The notes: a model not told the origin generated them from the letters alone. Positions 16,225-25,067 are shown, numbered from the stretch's first letter. The stretch is 64,000 nt of DNA from Aeromicrobium yanjiei (GCF_009649075.1 NZ_CP045737.1:3348001-3412000), one strand, 5' to 3'. Numbers and translations: made by a program.

Positions 16225-17625
16225 GTGAGTGCGCCCAACACGGTTGACCGGGTGATCGCCCAGGGCCGCCAGATGGGCCTGACCCAGTCCACCGCCCTGG
16301 TCATCGGCAGCATCATCGGGGTCGGCGTCTTCAGCCTTCCCTACTCCTTGTCGAAATTCGGTCCCATCAGCCTCGTGGCCATGGGCATCGCCAGCCTGAC
16401 CGCGATCGCCTTCGCCCTGCTGTTCGCCGCCCTGAGCCGGCGGATGCCTGCCGACGGAGGGCTGTACGCGTACTCGCGCACGGCTTTCGGCAATGCCGTC
16501 GGCTTCGGCAACGCGTGGTCGTACTGGATCGACGCGTGCGCCGGCAACGCCGCGATCGCCGTGGGCTGGGTCTACTACGTCGAGCACTTCATCAACAAGG
16601 ACGGGACGACCGGCAGCAGCGTCCTCATCGCGCTCACCTGCCTCTGGGTCCCTGCCGTGGTCAACCTGACCGGGGTCCGCAACGTCGGCGAGCTCCAGGT
16701 CGTCACCACGGTCCTCAAGTTCATCCCCCTGCTCTTCCTGGCCACGGTCGGCCTGTTCTTCATCACGCCCCAGAACTTCTCGACCTGGAACACGAGCGGG
16801 GACTCCGACGTGGCCGCGATCGGCGGGGCGATGGCGATCTGCCTGTTCACCTACCTGGGGGTCGAGACGGCAGCCGTCGCGGCCGCGAAGGTGCGCAACC
16901 CCCGTCGCAACATCCCCCGCGCGACCGTCTTCGGGACGCTCGCGGCCGCCGTGGTCTACATGCTGTCCCTCACCGCGATCTTCGGCATCCTGCCGGCGGC
17001 CACCCTCTCGCTCGAGGAGAACCGCGACTCGTACGCCGTCGCGACCAACACCATCCTGGGCGGGACCTGGTCCGGCGACCTCGTGGCGGCCGCAGTCATC
17101 ATCTCCGGCATCGGGGCCAGCAACGGGTGGACGATGATCTGCGCCGAGATGCCCCGCGCCGCGGCCGAGGACGGCCTCTTCCCCGCCGTGTTCACCCGGA
17201 CCAACTGGCGCGGCGCACCCTTCGTGGGCATCGTGTCCTCGACCCTGTTCGCGTCTGCCGCCGTGCTCGTCAGCTTCTGGGGAGCGGACGGGTCCACGGT
17301 CTTCACGACGCTGGTGCTGACGACCGGCATCACCGCGGCCATCCCGTTCGGGTTCTCGGCCCTCGCGCAGATCGTCTGGCGCGTGCAGGACCGGCGCCTG
17401 GGCATCACCGCCCACTTCGTGCGGGACGTCCTGGTCGCCGTCGTCGCGGTCGCGGCGTCCATCGCGTTCATCTACTACTCACGCAACACCGGTGAGTCCG
17501 GGTACGTCGTGTGGGGTCCGTTCCTGCTGGCCGGCATCGCCCTCCTGCTCGGCGTGCCGGTCTATCTGGCCGAGCGCTCCCGCATGGTCCCGCCGGACCC
17601 GGTTCCCCCCTACGACGCGCCCTGA
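16225..17625 (+). CDS. APC family amino acid permease (basic amino acid/polyamine antiporter-like)
   Basis: A 466-residue transporter with about 12 helices. Helix 1 contains GSIIGVGVFSLPYSLSKFG, the APC G-[ST]-x-I-G-x-G-x-F substrate-backbone motif. Helix 2 has MPADGGLYAYSRTAFGNAVG. The pattern resembles ArcD/AdiC-type arginine or ornithine antiporters, but substrate residues cannot be assigned. The GTG start lacks a visible Shine-Dalgarno site; an in-frame ATG at 16272 is an alternative that would remove the first 15 residues. With the DosR-like box it may belong to the stress regulon (inference). The gene is convergent with the M15 peptidase gene, 7 bp between stops. Confidence 0.88.
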   Translation: MSAPNTVDRVIAQGRQMGLTQSTALVIGSIIGVGVFSLPYSLSKFGPISLVAMGIASLTAIAFALLFAALSRRMPADGGLYAYSRTAFGNAVGFGNAWSYWIDACAGNAAIAVGWVYYVEHFINKDGTTGSSVLIALTCLWVPAVVNLTGVRNVGELQVVTTVLKFIPLLFLATVGLFFITPQNFSTWNTSGDSDVAAIGGAMAICLFTYLGVETAAVAAAKVRNPRRNIPRATVFGTLAAAVVYMLSLTAIFGILPAATLSLEENRDSYAVATNTILGGTWSGDLVAAAVIISGIGASNGWTMICAEMPRAAAEDGLFPAVFTRTNWRGAPFVGIVSSTLFASAAVLVSFWGADGSTVFTTLVLTTGITAAIPFGFSALAQIVWRVQDRRLGITAHFVRDVLVAVVAVAASIAFIYYSRNTGESGYVVWGPFLLAGIALLLGVPVYLAERSRMVPPDPVPPYDAP

Positions 17626-17632
17626 GCCGGGC

Positions 17633-19279
17633 TCACCCGTCGAAGTGGTGGCCGTCGGCGAGCCCGTACGTCCACCGGAACCCGTTGCGCTTCATGATCC
17701 GCGGCACCAGGTGCGAGCTCTTGGTCCAGGCGTACGTGCCGGCGGCTCGGGTGCGCCACCAGGCGTTGGGCACCCAGCCGTCGCCGGCTGCGAGGTAGGG
17801 GTTCTCGAACGGGTTGATGTCGATCGCGCGACCGTATGCGTGCGGGGAGCGCACACCGGGGCGGCCGACGACGTTGCGGCAGTTGAACGCGCTGGTGTTG
17901 TCCGCCGCCATCGAGGCGTAGTCGTTCGCACCACGCACCCGGGACGAGTAGCCGAACCGGTCCACCCGATACATCGCGCGGATGGACACCTTGTTCGTGT
18001 ACAGATCGGTGAACAGCCGCGCGGTCTTGGCGCCGATCGCCTTGTGCACGACGATCTCGCCGCGGTGCCGGTAGCCGTCGAAGCCCCAGTAGTTGACCTT
18101 GACCACCCGCAGCGAGCTGCGGCCGACCGGGCAGCCCGAGCGCCACGAGCGTCCCTTCATCGACTTCCAGGTCTTGGCACTGATCTTCGAGACCTTCGCG
18201 TTCGCGCCCGATCCCGACGCACGGGACTGGGCGGGCAGCGACCTGGGCTTGGGCGATCCGGCGAGCCGTTTGATGACCTTGCCCGGCGGCACGTTGCGGA
18301 CCCGGACCTTGGCCGAGGTGTCGCCGCTCTGCCACGTCGAGGACGCGACCTTGATGCGGAACCAGTACGTCCGGCGGGGCCGCGGGGACGCCTTCGCGAC
18401 CCCCGAGGAGCTGGTGCGGGCCTGCGAGAAGGTGGTCCACCGGCCGTCCTTGTAGTGCTGGAACGACACCTTGGCGCCGGGCAGCGCGCCGAACTCCGTG
18501 CGCACCTGGGCCGACAGCTGGGCCCTCTGCTCGTCCACGACCTTCGACGGGGCCGTGAGCGTCGCCGTGGTCGTCTGCCTGGACGCGCTGACCGCGTGCG
18601 GCGCGGAGGTGGACTCGCCGTAGCCCCCGACGCCCAGGTAGCGCGCCCGCAGGACCGTCCTGGCCGACGTGATGACGACGCTGGTGGTGGCGGTGCCCGC
18701 TCCGGTCACGGTCACGTCGGCGACCTTGGCCCAGTCGCTGCCGGACTGCTGCTCGAACCGGACCACGCCGATCGCTGCGGGCTCTCCCGCGCCGGCCACG
18801 GTCGCGGTCAGGGTGATCGGACGGCGCAGCTTGGTGCTGGCGGCGGCCTCAAGGGTCGTGGTGGTGGACGCGGCGACGCCCTCGTTCTGCGTACGCTGCG
18901 CGTCGCTGACGGCTGCGGCGCGCGTGTCGTCCCCGTCGAAGCGCGCGTAGTAGCTCGAGTACGCGCTCGACCGGTCGCCGTCCGCGGTCAGGGTCGCGAC
19001 GCCCTCGGCGTCCGTGCTTGCCGCGGCCACCTGCGTGTCCGGGACGTCGTCGTCCGGCCGGCCCCGGAACAGCGTGACGGGCGCGTCCGGGATGCCGCCC
19101 GCCGCGCCCTGGAGGATCGCGGTCGCCGTCACGTCGGCACCGGCGGGGGTGCTCGCGGGGACCGACAGCTGCAGGGTGGTCGAGTCGTCACCGCTCGGGG
19201 CCGCGCCGGCAGGGGGCATCACGGACAGGGTGAGGGCGGCGGACACCAGGCCGGCCGAGACACTCGTGGCGATCTTCAC
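17633..19279 (-). CDS. Secreted M15 family D,D-carboxypeptidase/endopeptidase with Ig-like repeats
   Basis: A 548-residue exported protein. The signal peptide (VKIATSVSAGL... PPAGAA) is followed by about three immunoglobulin-like/Big_5-type repeats (roughly 35-340), for example APVTLFRGRPDDD and PGAKVSFQHYKDGRW. A short linker leads to a C-terminal VanY-like M15 domain (about 375-548). The zinc ligands are in SPHAYGRAIDIN (His480, Asp487) and DGHHF (His544 or His545). It should hydrolyse peptidoglycan stem peptides at the cell surface. The GTG start has GAGAGG upstream; frames extending further lack a signal peptide. A 21-bp stem separates it from the gene upstream. Confidence 0.85.
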   Translation of the reverse strand: MKIATSVSAGLVSAALTLSVMPPAGAAPSGDDSTTLQLSVPASTPAGADVTATAILQGAAGGIPDAPVTLFRGRPDDDVPDTQVAAASTDAEGVATLTADGDRSSAYSSYYARFDGDDTRAAAVSDAQRTQNEGVAASTTTTLEAAASTKLRRPITLTATVAGAGEPAAIGVVRFEQQSGSDWAKVADVTVTGAGTATTSVVITSARTVLRARYLGVGGYGESTSAPHAVSASRQTTTATLTAPSKVVDEQRAQLSAQVRTEFGALPGAKVSFQHYKDGRWTTFSQARTSSSGVAKASPRPRRTYWFRIKVASSTWQSGDTSAKVRVRNVPPGKVIKRLAGSPKPRSLPAQSRASGSGANAKVSKISAKTWKSMKGRSWRSGCPVGRSSLRVVKVNYWGFDGYRHRGEIVVHKAIGAKTARLFTDLYTNKVSIRAMYRVDRFGYSSRVRGANDYASMAADNTSAFNCRNVVGRPGVRSPHAYGRAIDINPFENPYLAAGDGWVPNAWWRTRAAGTYAWTKSSHLVPRIMKRNGFRWTYGLADGHHFDG

Positions 19280-19386
19280 GGCTGGTCCTCTCGGCGTGCG
19301 CGGGCGTGGTGCTGGACGGCGCACTCCCGCTCCGTGCCGGGCACTGCTCCCCCGGACGAAAGTACCTCCGTGAATCCTTGCCGTAC

Positions 19387-19434
19387 ACCCTGCACGACCC
19401 CGGCAGCGTGGTCGCTGCCGGGGTCGTGCAGGGT
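19387..19434. terminator. Strong intrinsic-type hairpin terminator
   Basis: A perfect 21-bp stem (left arm 19387-19407, right arm 19414-19434, core CCCCGGCAGC/GCTGCCGGGG) has a 6-nt loop GTGGTC. It starts 6 bp beyond the minus-strand stop at 19441. There is no T-tract, as is common in actinobacteria. It should insulate the M15 gene from the hydrolase gene. Confidence 0.85.
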
Positions 19435-19440
19435 GGTCGA

Positions 19441-20280
19441 CTACCTGACGCGGGCAGCCTTCTCGATGAGCGCGGCGACCGTGTGCGGTCCCTCCACCAT
19501 CGCGAGGTGGTCGTTGCCGGTCCTCGTGACGGTGCCGTGCGCCCGCTTGGCCATCGCGAGCTGCTGGGCCGGCGGCAGGACCTTGTCGCGCGAGCCGATC
19601 AGGAAGAAGCTCTTGATCGTCTTCCATGCCGGCGCCCCCGACGTGTCCTTCAGCGCGGACAGCGCGATCGGCTCCTGCCCCGCGGCGAGCACGTCCGCCT
19701 TCGTGTTCGAGATCCTCGCGGCGAACACCTTCCGGAACAGCTCAGGCTTGACGTACGTGTCGACGTCACCCTTGCCCTCCGGGTACTGGACGAAGTTGAA
19801 CACCTTCTCCGGGTGCGGGTTGGCAAGCAGCGAGCCTGGCTTCTCGCCGGTCAGGTTGTACGTGGTCTCCCCCTCGGCCGGCGCGTACCCGTTGACGTAG
19901 ACCAGCGCCTTCACGCGCGGGGTCGCGGTCGCGGCGTTGGTGATGACGCTGCCGCCGTAGGAGTGGCCGACCAGCACGACCGATCCCTTGGTGTTCTGGT
20001 TGATGAACGCCGCGACGTTGGCGGCGTCCGTCTTCAGGTCACGCAGCGGGTTCGGCGCGTTCACGACCTTGTAGCCGTGCTTCTGCAGGATCTTCGTCAC
20101 GGGAGCGAAGCTCGATCCGTCGGCCCAGGCGCCGTGCACGAGCACCACGGTGGGCTTGGCCGGGCTCGACGTCGGTGCGGGCGCTGCCAAGGCGGCCGGC
20201 ACCGCAACGCCGAGGGCGGCTGCGGAGACTGCCGCCAGGCCGACGAGCGTGCGCTTCGTGAAGCGGGGGGTGATGGACAT
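19441..20280 (-). CDS. Secreted alpha/beta hydrolase
   Basis: A 279-residue exported hydrolase. A Sec-type signal peptide (KRTLVGLAAVSAAALG... ALAAPAP) is followed by an alpha/beta fold with VVLVHGAWADGSSF (oxyanion region), nucleophile elbow GHSYGGS (Ser107) and a late His in TGNDHLAMVEGP (about 258). It resembles actinobacterial esterase/salicylate-esterase-like hydrolases; the substrate is unknown. It is followed by a strong hairpin. The next gene upstream encodes a second, cytosolic alpha/beta hydrolase 56 bp away, so they may be co-transcribed. Confidence 0.85.
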   Translation of the reverse strand: MSITPRFTKRTLVGLAAVSAAALGVAVPAALAAPAPTSSPAKPTVVLVHGAWADGSSFAPVTKILQKHGYKVVNAPNPLRDLKTDAANVAAFINQNTKGSVVLVGHSYGGSVITNAATATPRVKALVYVNGYAPAEGETTYNLTGEKPGSLLANPHPEKVFNFVQYPEGKGDVDTYVKPELFRKVFAARISNTKADVLAAGQEPIALSALKDTSGAPAWKTIKSFFLIGSRDKVLPPAQQLAMAKRAHGTVTRTGNDHLAMVEGPHTVAALIEKAARVR

Positions 20281-20336
20281 GATGTTTCCTTTCGTGGCGA
20301 CGCGGCGCCGGTTGGGTGAGGTGGTGGTGGGAGAGG

Positions 20337-21170
20337 TCAGCGCGCCAGGAACGTGAGCAGCGCAGCGTTGAACTGCTCGGCGTGGGACACGGTGATGCCG
20401 TGCGGGCCGCCCTCGATGACGACGAACTCGCTGCCGGGGATCGACTCGGCGGAGCGTCGACCACTGACCTGGAACGGGACGACCTGGTCGGCATCGCCGT
20501 GGATGACGAGGGTCGGCAGCGTGAACTTCTCCAGGTCGGGGCGGAAGTCGGTCCGGCCGAAGGCCGAGACGCCGGCGAGGGTGGCGCGGGGCGAGGCGAT
20601 GTTCGCCAGGTCCCGGCCGAAGAGGCGCTGCGCCTCGCTGACCGCCAGCCCCTCCGACGTCGAGTAGAACAGCGTCAGGAAGTGATCGACGAAGTCCGCT
20701 CGGTCCGCGGTGATGCCGGCCTCGAAGTGCGCGATCGTCCCGTCGTCCAGTCCACCGCCCGGGTTCCCGTCCTCGACGTGCAGGAACGGCGTCACGGCGC
20801 TGGCGAGGACCGCCTTCGCGACCCGTTCGGTGCCGTAGGCGCCGATGTAGCGAGCCACCGCCCCGCCCCCGGCGGAGAAGCCGACCAGCGTTGCCTGCGT
20901 GAGATCGAGCTGCCTCATCAGCGCGTCGAGGTCGGCCGCGATCATGTCGAAGTCGTGGCCGTCCCAGGTCGGCGTCGACTGACCGAAGCCGCGGCGGTCG
21001 TACGTGATCGCCTGATAGCCGGCTTCGACCAGCGCAGCGACCTGCCTCTCCCAGGAGCGGCCGTCCAACGGCCAGCCATGGATGAGGACGACGGGAGCTC
21101 CGGTGCCGTCCACCTCGTAGTGGAGGTTGACGGCGGAGCCGTTCTCGGTGGCGACGGTGAGTTCAGGCAT
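20337..21170 (-). CDS. Alpha/beta hydrolase (non-heme chloroperoxidase/arylesterase type)
   Basis: A 277-residue cytosolic hydrolase without a signal peptide. Family features are VVLIHGWPLDGRSWE, YDRRGFGQS, nucleophile elbow VGFSAGGG (Ser99), acid segment VIHGDADQVVP, and the catalytic His in EGGPHGI. This pattern is typical of cofactor-free haloperoxidase/arylesterase homologues, which are usually esterases or perhydrolases in vivo. It is divergent from the HxlR regulator gene across a 132-bp AT-rich region with repeated TACTTA sites, suggesting direct regulation by it. Confidence 0.9.
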   Translation of the reverse strand: MPELTVATENGSAVNLHYEVDGTGAPVVLIHGWPLDGRSWERQVAALVEAGYQAITYDRRGFGQSTPTWDGHDFDMIAADLDALMRQLDLTQATLVGFSAGGGAVARYIGAYGTERVAKAVLASAVTPFLHVEDGNPGGGLDDGTIAHFEAGITADRADFVDHFLTLFYSTSEGLAVSEAQRLFGRDLANIASPRATLAGVSAFGRTDFRPDLEKFTLPTLVIHGDADQVVPFQVSGRRSAESIPGSEFVVIEGGPHGITVSHAEQFNAALLTFLAR

Positions 21171-21190
21171 GTCTGTCTCAGATCTGTAGT

Positions 21191-21233
21191 GAGTTCTGAA
21201 TTGCTACTTAGTTCAGGAACTGTACTTACTGAA
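21191..21233. promoter_or_regulatory. Candidate HxlR operator region
   Basis: This AT-rich stretch stands out from the surrounding GC-rich DNA. TACTTA occurs at 21205-21210 and 21223-21228. Near-inverted segments AGTTCTGAA and TTCAGGAACT flank the first copy. It lies between the divergent hydrolase and HxlR genes. Exact operator limits are uncertain. Confidence 0.4.
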
Positions 21234-21302
21234 ATGGCAGCTGTGAACGGGACCTTGTGCCCGAAAAAGTCCCTTCGCGACGCGAACTCGATAGGATGAG
21301 TC

Positions 21303-21860
21303 ATGAGTAACAACAGGGATTTCTCGGCGTGGCCGTGCTCGCTCGCGCGCTCGGTCGACGTGTTCGGGGACTCCTGGAGCGTCCTCATCGCCCGTGACGC
21401 GCTGCAGGGGCTCACCCGGTTCGACCAGTTCCAGCGCTCCCTCGGCATCGCCCGCAACACGCTGTCGGACCGGCTCGGCAAGCTTGTGGAGGCGGGCTTC
21501 TTCGAGAAGCGGTTCTACCAGGACAACCCGCCCCGCTCCGAGTACGTCCTGACCCCGATGGGCAGGGACTTCCTGCCGGTGCTGGCCGCACTGCTGGCTT
21601 GGGGGGACCGGTGGCTCGACGGCGGGGCGGGCGCGCCCGTCAGCCTGCATCACCACGAGGACGACCACCACGCCGATCCCGTCGTGATCTGCGCCGACTG
21701 CGGGGACCCGATCGTTCACGACGACATCCAGTACTGCGTGGGACCGGGCTATCCCGAGGACTACGACGGTCCCCGTGACACCCGGGACCGACTGGCTCGC
21801 GAGCCCGGCGGGTCGGGGGGACGGCCGGCAGTGCCGTCCGGCACGCAAGCGATCGCCTAG
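21303..21860 (+). CDS. HxlR family transcriptional regulator with His-rich/Cys C-terminal extension
   Basis: A 185-residue winged-helix regulator. Residues 1-100 are a standard HxlR domain: PCSLARSVDVFGDSWSVLIARDAL, TRFDQFQRSLGIARNTLSDRL, then PPRSEYVLTPMGRDF. The family usually ends soon after this. Here a further 75 residues include SLHHHEDDHHADP and ICADCGDPI, a possible metal- or redox-binding element, followed by a low-complexity tail. The family responds to aldehydes, quinones, hypochlorite or other reactive compounds through Cys. It probably controls the divergent alpha/beta hydrolase genes. Confidence 0.88.
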   Translation: MSNNRDFSAWPCSLARSVDVFGDSWSVLIARDALQGLTRFDQFQRSLGIARNTLSDRLGKLVEAGFFEKRFYQDNPPRSEYVLTPMGRDFLPVLAALLAWGDRWLDGGAGAPVSLHHHEDDHHADPVVICADCGDPIVHDDIQYCVGPGYPEDYDGPRDTRDRLAREPGGSGGRPAVPSGTQAIA

Positions 21861-21873
21861 TCCCAGCGGGACG

Positions 21874-23769
21874 TCAGCGAGCCGCGCGCAGGAGCTTCTC
21901 CAGCAGCGGCCCGGCGGTCGCGGACCCCGAGTCCCCGTCCCAGACGAACACCGAGACCGCGAGATCACCCTGGGTCCCGATCATCCACGCATGGGTCCGC
22001 GGCGGGACCTCGTCGCCGTACTCCGCGGTGCCGGTCTTGGCGCCGACCGGCGGTCCGGGCACGTCCAGGAGGAAGCGTCCACTTCCGTCGGTGACGACCG
22101 CGCGCATCATGTCGGCGAGGCTGGTCGCCTCCTGGGCCTTGAGCGGCTTCGCCGGGGCGGACGTGTCCTTCGGCTTCAGGTCCGGCAGCAGCACCGGGGT
22201 GACGAGCCGGCCGTCCTGGACCGAGGCAGCGACGACCGCCATCGCCAGCGGCGACGCCTCGATACGGCCCTGGCCGATCATCGAGGCCGCCCGTTCCGTG
22301 CCCTTCGCCGTGTCGGGCACCGACCCGAGGAACGCCGGCACGCCGAGGTCGACGTCGCGGCCGAGCCCCAGCGCGTACGCCGCATCGGCCAGCCGGTCCT
22401 GCGGGGCCTTGTTCATCGTGGCGATCATCGCGGTGTTGCACGAGTTCGCGATCGCGGTGGTCAGGGAGACCTTGCCCAGCGCGGAGGACGGGTAGTCCGA
22501 GTAGTTCTTGAACGTCCGACCGTCGACCGTGACGGTCGGGGTGCACGGCACCTTCGTGCTCGGGGTGACGCCTGAGCGCAGGAACGCCAGGGCGGTCGCG
22601 ATCTTGAATGTCGATCCGGGGGCGTACCGGCCCGAGGTCGCGGTGTCGTTGCCGTCACCACCTGGTCCGCTCGCGACGGCCAGCAGCTCACCGGTCGACG
22701 GCCGGACGGCGACGATCGCACTGGCCGGATCGACGTCGCCCAGGATGTCGTCGGCCGCGGCCTGCAGCTTCGGGTCGAGCGTCGTGCGCAGCGACGTCCC
22801 GTCCGTCGGCTCGCTGGTGAAGACCTCCCGCGGGGCGACCGCCGGGTCGCTGACGATCGCGGCGATCTCGAGGCCCGGCCGGCCGCGCAGCTGCGTGTCG
22901 TAGCGCTTCTGCAGTCCCGACAGGCCGACCTGGTCGCCGGGCCCGAGCGCGCCCTTGGAGTCCTCGATGATCTCGGCGGTGACGTCCCCGACCGATCCGA
23001 GGAGCGGCTGCCCGAACGTCCGGGTGGGCCCGAGCGGCAGCTCGGCGTCGATGCCGACCGCTCCGGGGATCTTGGCCAGTGCAGCGTCCGCCGGGGCGTC
23101 CCCCGCTCGTACGACGAGACCCTCGACGAACGCCCGGGCACCGGACGCCTCGACCCGCTTGCGGAACGCGCTGGCATCGATGTCGAGCAGCTCGGCCAAC
23201 GCGGTCGCCGAGCCTCCCGCGGCCCGGGCCTTGACCCGCGTCTTGTCGATGCCCACCCGGACCACCGGCCGCTGGGTGACCAGAGGCTTGTCCTTCGCCC
23301 CGAGGATGTCGCCGCGCTCACCGGCGACGGTGAGTGCGGTCAGTCGCTCGTCCCCCTTCACCGGCGCCACGATCGAGGGCTTCCAGTCCACCTCCCACTG
23401 GTCGTCGGCCTCGACCAGCGACGCCTTGGTCGTGTACGACCACTCGGCCCCGCTGACGACGCGGCGGGTCGACAAGGTGACGGTGGCGGCGCCGTCCTGC
23501 TCGACCACCTTCGTGACCCTCACCTTCTGGGTGTTGCCCTCCCCGAGACCCTTGACGATGCGCTCCAGGTCGGCCTGGTTGTCCGTGGCCATCCCCCGCG
23601 TCGGGACCTTCGAGACGTCGCCCGACGTCAGCGCTGCCGCCAGATCGTTCGCGGTGTCCCGGGCGTCGGGCCCACCTCCGCCGCACGCGGCGAGCGCGCC
23701 GACGGCCAGGGCGAGGCCCGCACCGGCGGCCCCCAGTCGAGCAGGGCGGATCCGCCGGGGTGGGAGCAT
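21874..23769 (-). CDS. Class B penicillin-binding lipoprotein (PBP-lipo type transpeptidase)
   Basis: A 631-residue exported lipoprotein with signal peptide and lipobox LAAC (Cys29). An NTF2-like MecA_N domain (about 35-150) is followed by a dimerisation/linker domain (about 165-310) and a transpeptidase domain (about 325-631). Active-site motifs are STFK (386-389, Ser386 nucleophile), SCN (443-445) and KTG (578-580). Length and architecture match the mycobacterial PBP-lipo (Rv2864c) family, a D,D-transpeptidase in septal/cell-wall crosslinking. The ATG at 23769 was chosen because it gives the signal peptide. The upstream region is the 21-bp repeat array. Confidence 0.9.
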   Translation of the reverse strand: MLPPRRIRPARLGAAGAGLALAVGALAACGGGGPDARDTANDLAAALTSGDVSKVPTRGMATDNQADLERIVKGLGEGNTQKVRVTKVVEQDGAATVTLSTRRVVSGAEWSYTTKASLVEADDQWEVDWKPSIVAPVKGDERLTALTVAGERGDILGAKDKPLVTQRPVVRVGIDKTRVKARAAGGSATALAELLDIDASAFRKRVEASGARAFVEGLVVRAGDAPADAALAKIPGAVGIDAELPLGPTRTFGQPLLGSVGDVTAEIIEDSKGALGPGDQVGLSGLQKRYDTQLRGRPGLEIAAIVSDPAVAPREVFTSEPTDGTSLRTTLDPKLQAAADDILGDVDPASAIVAVRPSTGELLAVASGPGGDGNDTATSGRYAPGSTFKIATALAFLRSGVTPSTKVPCTPTVTVDGRTFKNYSDYPSSALGKVSLTTAIANSCNTAMIATMNKAPQDRLADAAYALGLGRDVDLGVPAFLGSVPDTAKGTERAASMIGQGRIEASPLAMAVVAASVQDGRLVTPVLLPDLKPKDTSAPAKPLKAQEATSLADMMRAVVTDGSGRFLLDVPGPPVGAKTGTAEYGDEVPPRTHAWMIGTQGDLAVSVFVWDGDSGSATAGPLLEKLLRAAR

Positions 23770-23826
23770 GCCGAGAAGTAGAACAACTCGCCCCAGCACC
23801 GTCAACCGCGCCCCCCAACCGCCCAC

Positions 23827-24055
23827 GAGCCACGCACGACCGCTGACGAGTCACGTATGGACGGTCGCGAGTCACGCACGACCGCTGACGAGTCACCTAC
23901 GACGGCTGACGAGTCACGTAGGCCGACTCCTCGCCATCCGTACGCGACTCGTCGGCGTCCGTGCGTGACTCGTCGCCATCCGTGCGTGACTCGTCGGCGT
24001 CCGTGCGTGACTCGTCGGCGTCCGTACGTGACTCGTCGGCAGTTGTGCGTGACTC
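23827..24055. repeat. Opposed arrays of a 21-bp repeat between PBP and SGNH genes
   Basis: Twelve units lie at an exact 21-bp spacing. Five copies in one orientation have the core GAGYCAC at 23827, 23848, 23869, 23890 and 23911. Seven inverted copies have the core GTGACTC or a one- or two-base variant at 23923, 23944, 23965, 23986, 24007, 24028 and 24049. The conserved part on the minus strand reads about GACGAGTCACGCAC, followed by a more variable 7 bp. The two halves could pair into a long hairpin. The array begins at the SGNH gene stop codon and ends 58 bp before the PBP start. There are no spacers, so it is not CRISPR. It accounts for most of the 287-bp gap. Confidence 0.9.
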
Positions 24056-24056
24056 G

Positions 24057-25067
24057 TCAGCGGTTGCGGGTGAGGGCGCCGTCGGTCGCGGCAGCCAGCT
24101 GGCGCGCGAGCTGACGCTGCGCGCTGACCGTGAACGTCTTGGTCAGGTGGCTCCCGGCGCGGTAGACGAGCACCCTGCCGATCACGGCGGGGCACCGCTG
24201 CAGTCCCGGGCAGTAGGCCGGCGCCATGTCGACGACCCCCACACCGGGGGTTGCCTCGGCCGCCGCACGCTGCACGGGCGCGGACGACTCGGCGAGCGGG
24301 CCCGCGAGCTCGTAGGCGCACCGCGTCAGGTCGCCGGGGTGGTCCTCGACGCACTGATAGGTCGGGTGCGAGGTCGGCATCGGGTTGTCCAGCAGGACGA
24401 CGACCTGGATGCCGGCCGCCTGCAGCTTCTCCCAGTAGCGCTGCAGGCCGCGGACCATCGCACCCTTGCTCCGCTTGCCGTCGACGACGGCGGTGTCGTG
24501 CACCTGCGAGGTCACCACGACGTCGGGCTTGATCCGCAGGGCGTCCGCGAGGGCGGCCCGGCCCCACTCACGACAGTCGGTGAACGCCTTGCCGCCGCTC
24601 GTCATGTCGGCGTCGGTGAACGCGCAGGCGCTCTTGGTGCTGCTGAGCACCCGCCAGTGCTCACGCCGCCCGAGATTCGCGAAGGCGGTCTGCCACTGGC
24701 CGATCTTGGAGTCGCCGATGAGCATCACGGTCCGCTCGGCGTCCCGGTCGCCGTCGACGCACACCTTCGGCACCGCGTCCCCCGCGAGCACCTGGCACCC
24801 CTCGGCGTAGAGCGCGGGACGATCCTGCTTGGCGTCTCTCGGCAGTGGCCGGACCGAGCGGATCGAGTCCACCGCACCCCAGTCGACGTCTGCGTTCGCG
24901 GGATCCAGCAGCGCCGCCGCACCCGGGCTCTCGCCCGCGCGCGCGAGCGTCAGGGAGCCGCCCGTCGGCGGTGACGGCGACGTCCGACCCACCGTCACGA
25001 CGACTCCTGCCACGACGAGGGCCAGCACGACGAGGGCGCCGACCACCAGACGTGTTCGCGCCGGCAT
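24057..25067 (-). CDS. Membrane-anchored SGNH-fold hydrolase/acyltransferase domain protein
   Basis: A 336-residue protein with an N-terminal hydrophobic anchor (TRLVVGALVVLALVVAGVVV) and an extracytoplasmic SGNH domain. The nucleophile block is TVMLIGDSKIGQWQTAF. A later block resembles the substrate segment SQVHDTAVVDG, and the C-terminal SHLTKTF supplies the catalytic His. This domain is usually the C-terminal part of membrane acyltransferase-3 (OafA-like) proteins; here it stands alone without the 10-helix part. It probably acetylates or deacetylates a surface glycan. GAGGAGG precedes the ATG; the longer upstream frame has no signal sequence. Confidence 0.8.
   Translation of the reverse strand: MPARTRLVVGALVVLALVVAGVVVTVGRTSPSPPTGGSLTLARAGESPGAAALLDPANADVDWGAVDSIRSVRPLPRDAKQDRPALYAEGCQVLAGDAVPKVCVDGDRDAERTVMLIGDSKIGQWQTAFANLGRREHWRVLSSTKSACAFTDADMTSGGKAFTDCREWGRAALADALRIKPDVVVTSQVHDTAVVDGKRSKGAMVRGLQRYWEKLQAAGIQVVVLLDNPMPTSHPTYQCVEDHPGDLTRCAYELAGPLAESSAPVQRAAAEATPGVGVVDMAPAYCPGLQRCPAVIGRVLVYRAGSHLTKTFTVSAQRQLARQLAAATDGALTRNR

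Noticed and set aside
23827-24055. CRISPR-like regular spacing
   Set aside because: Units are contiguous and inverted in the middle; there are no unique spacers and no cas genes nearby.
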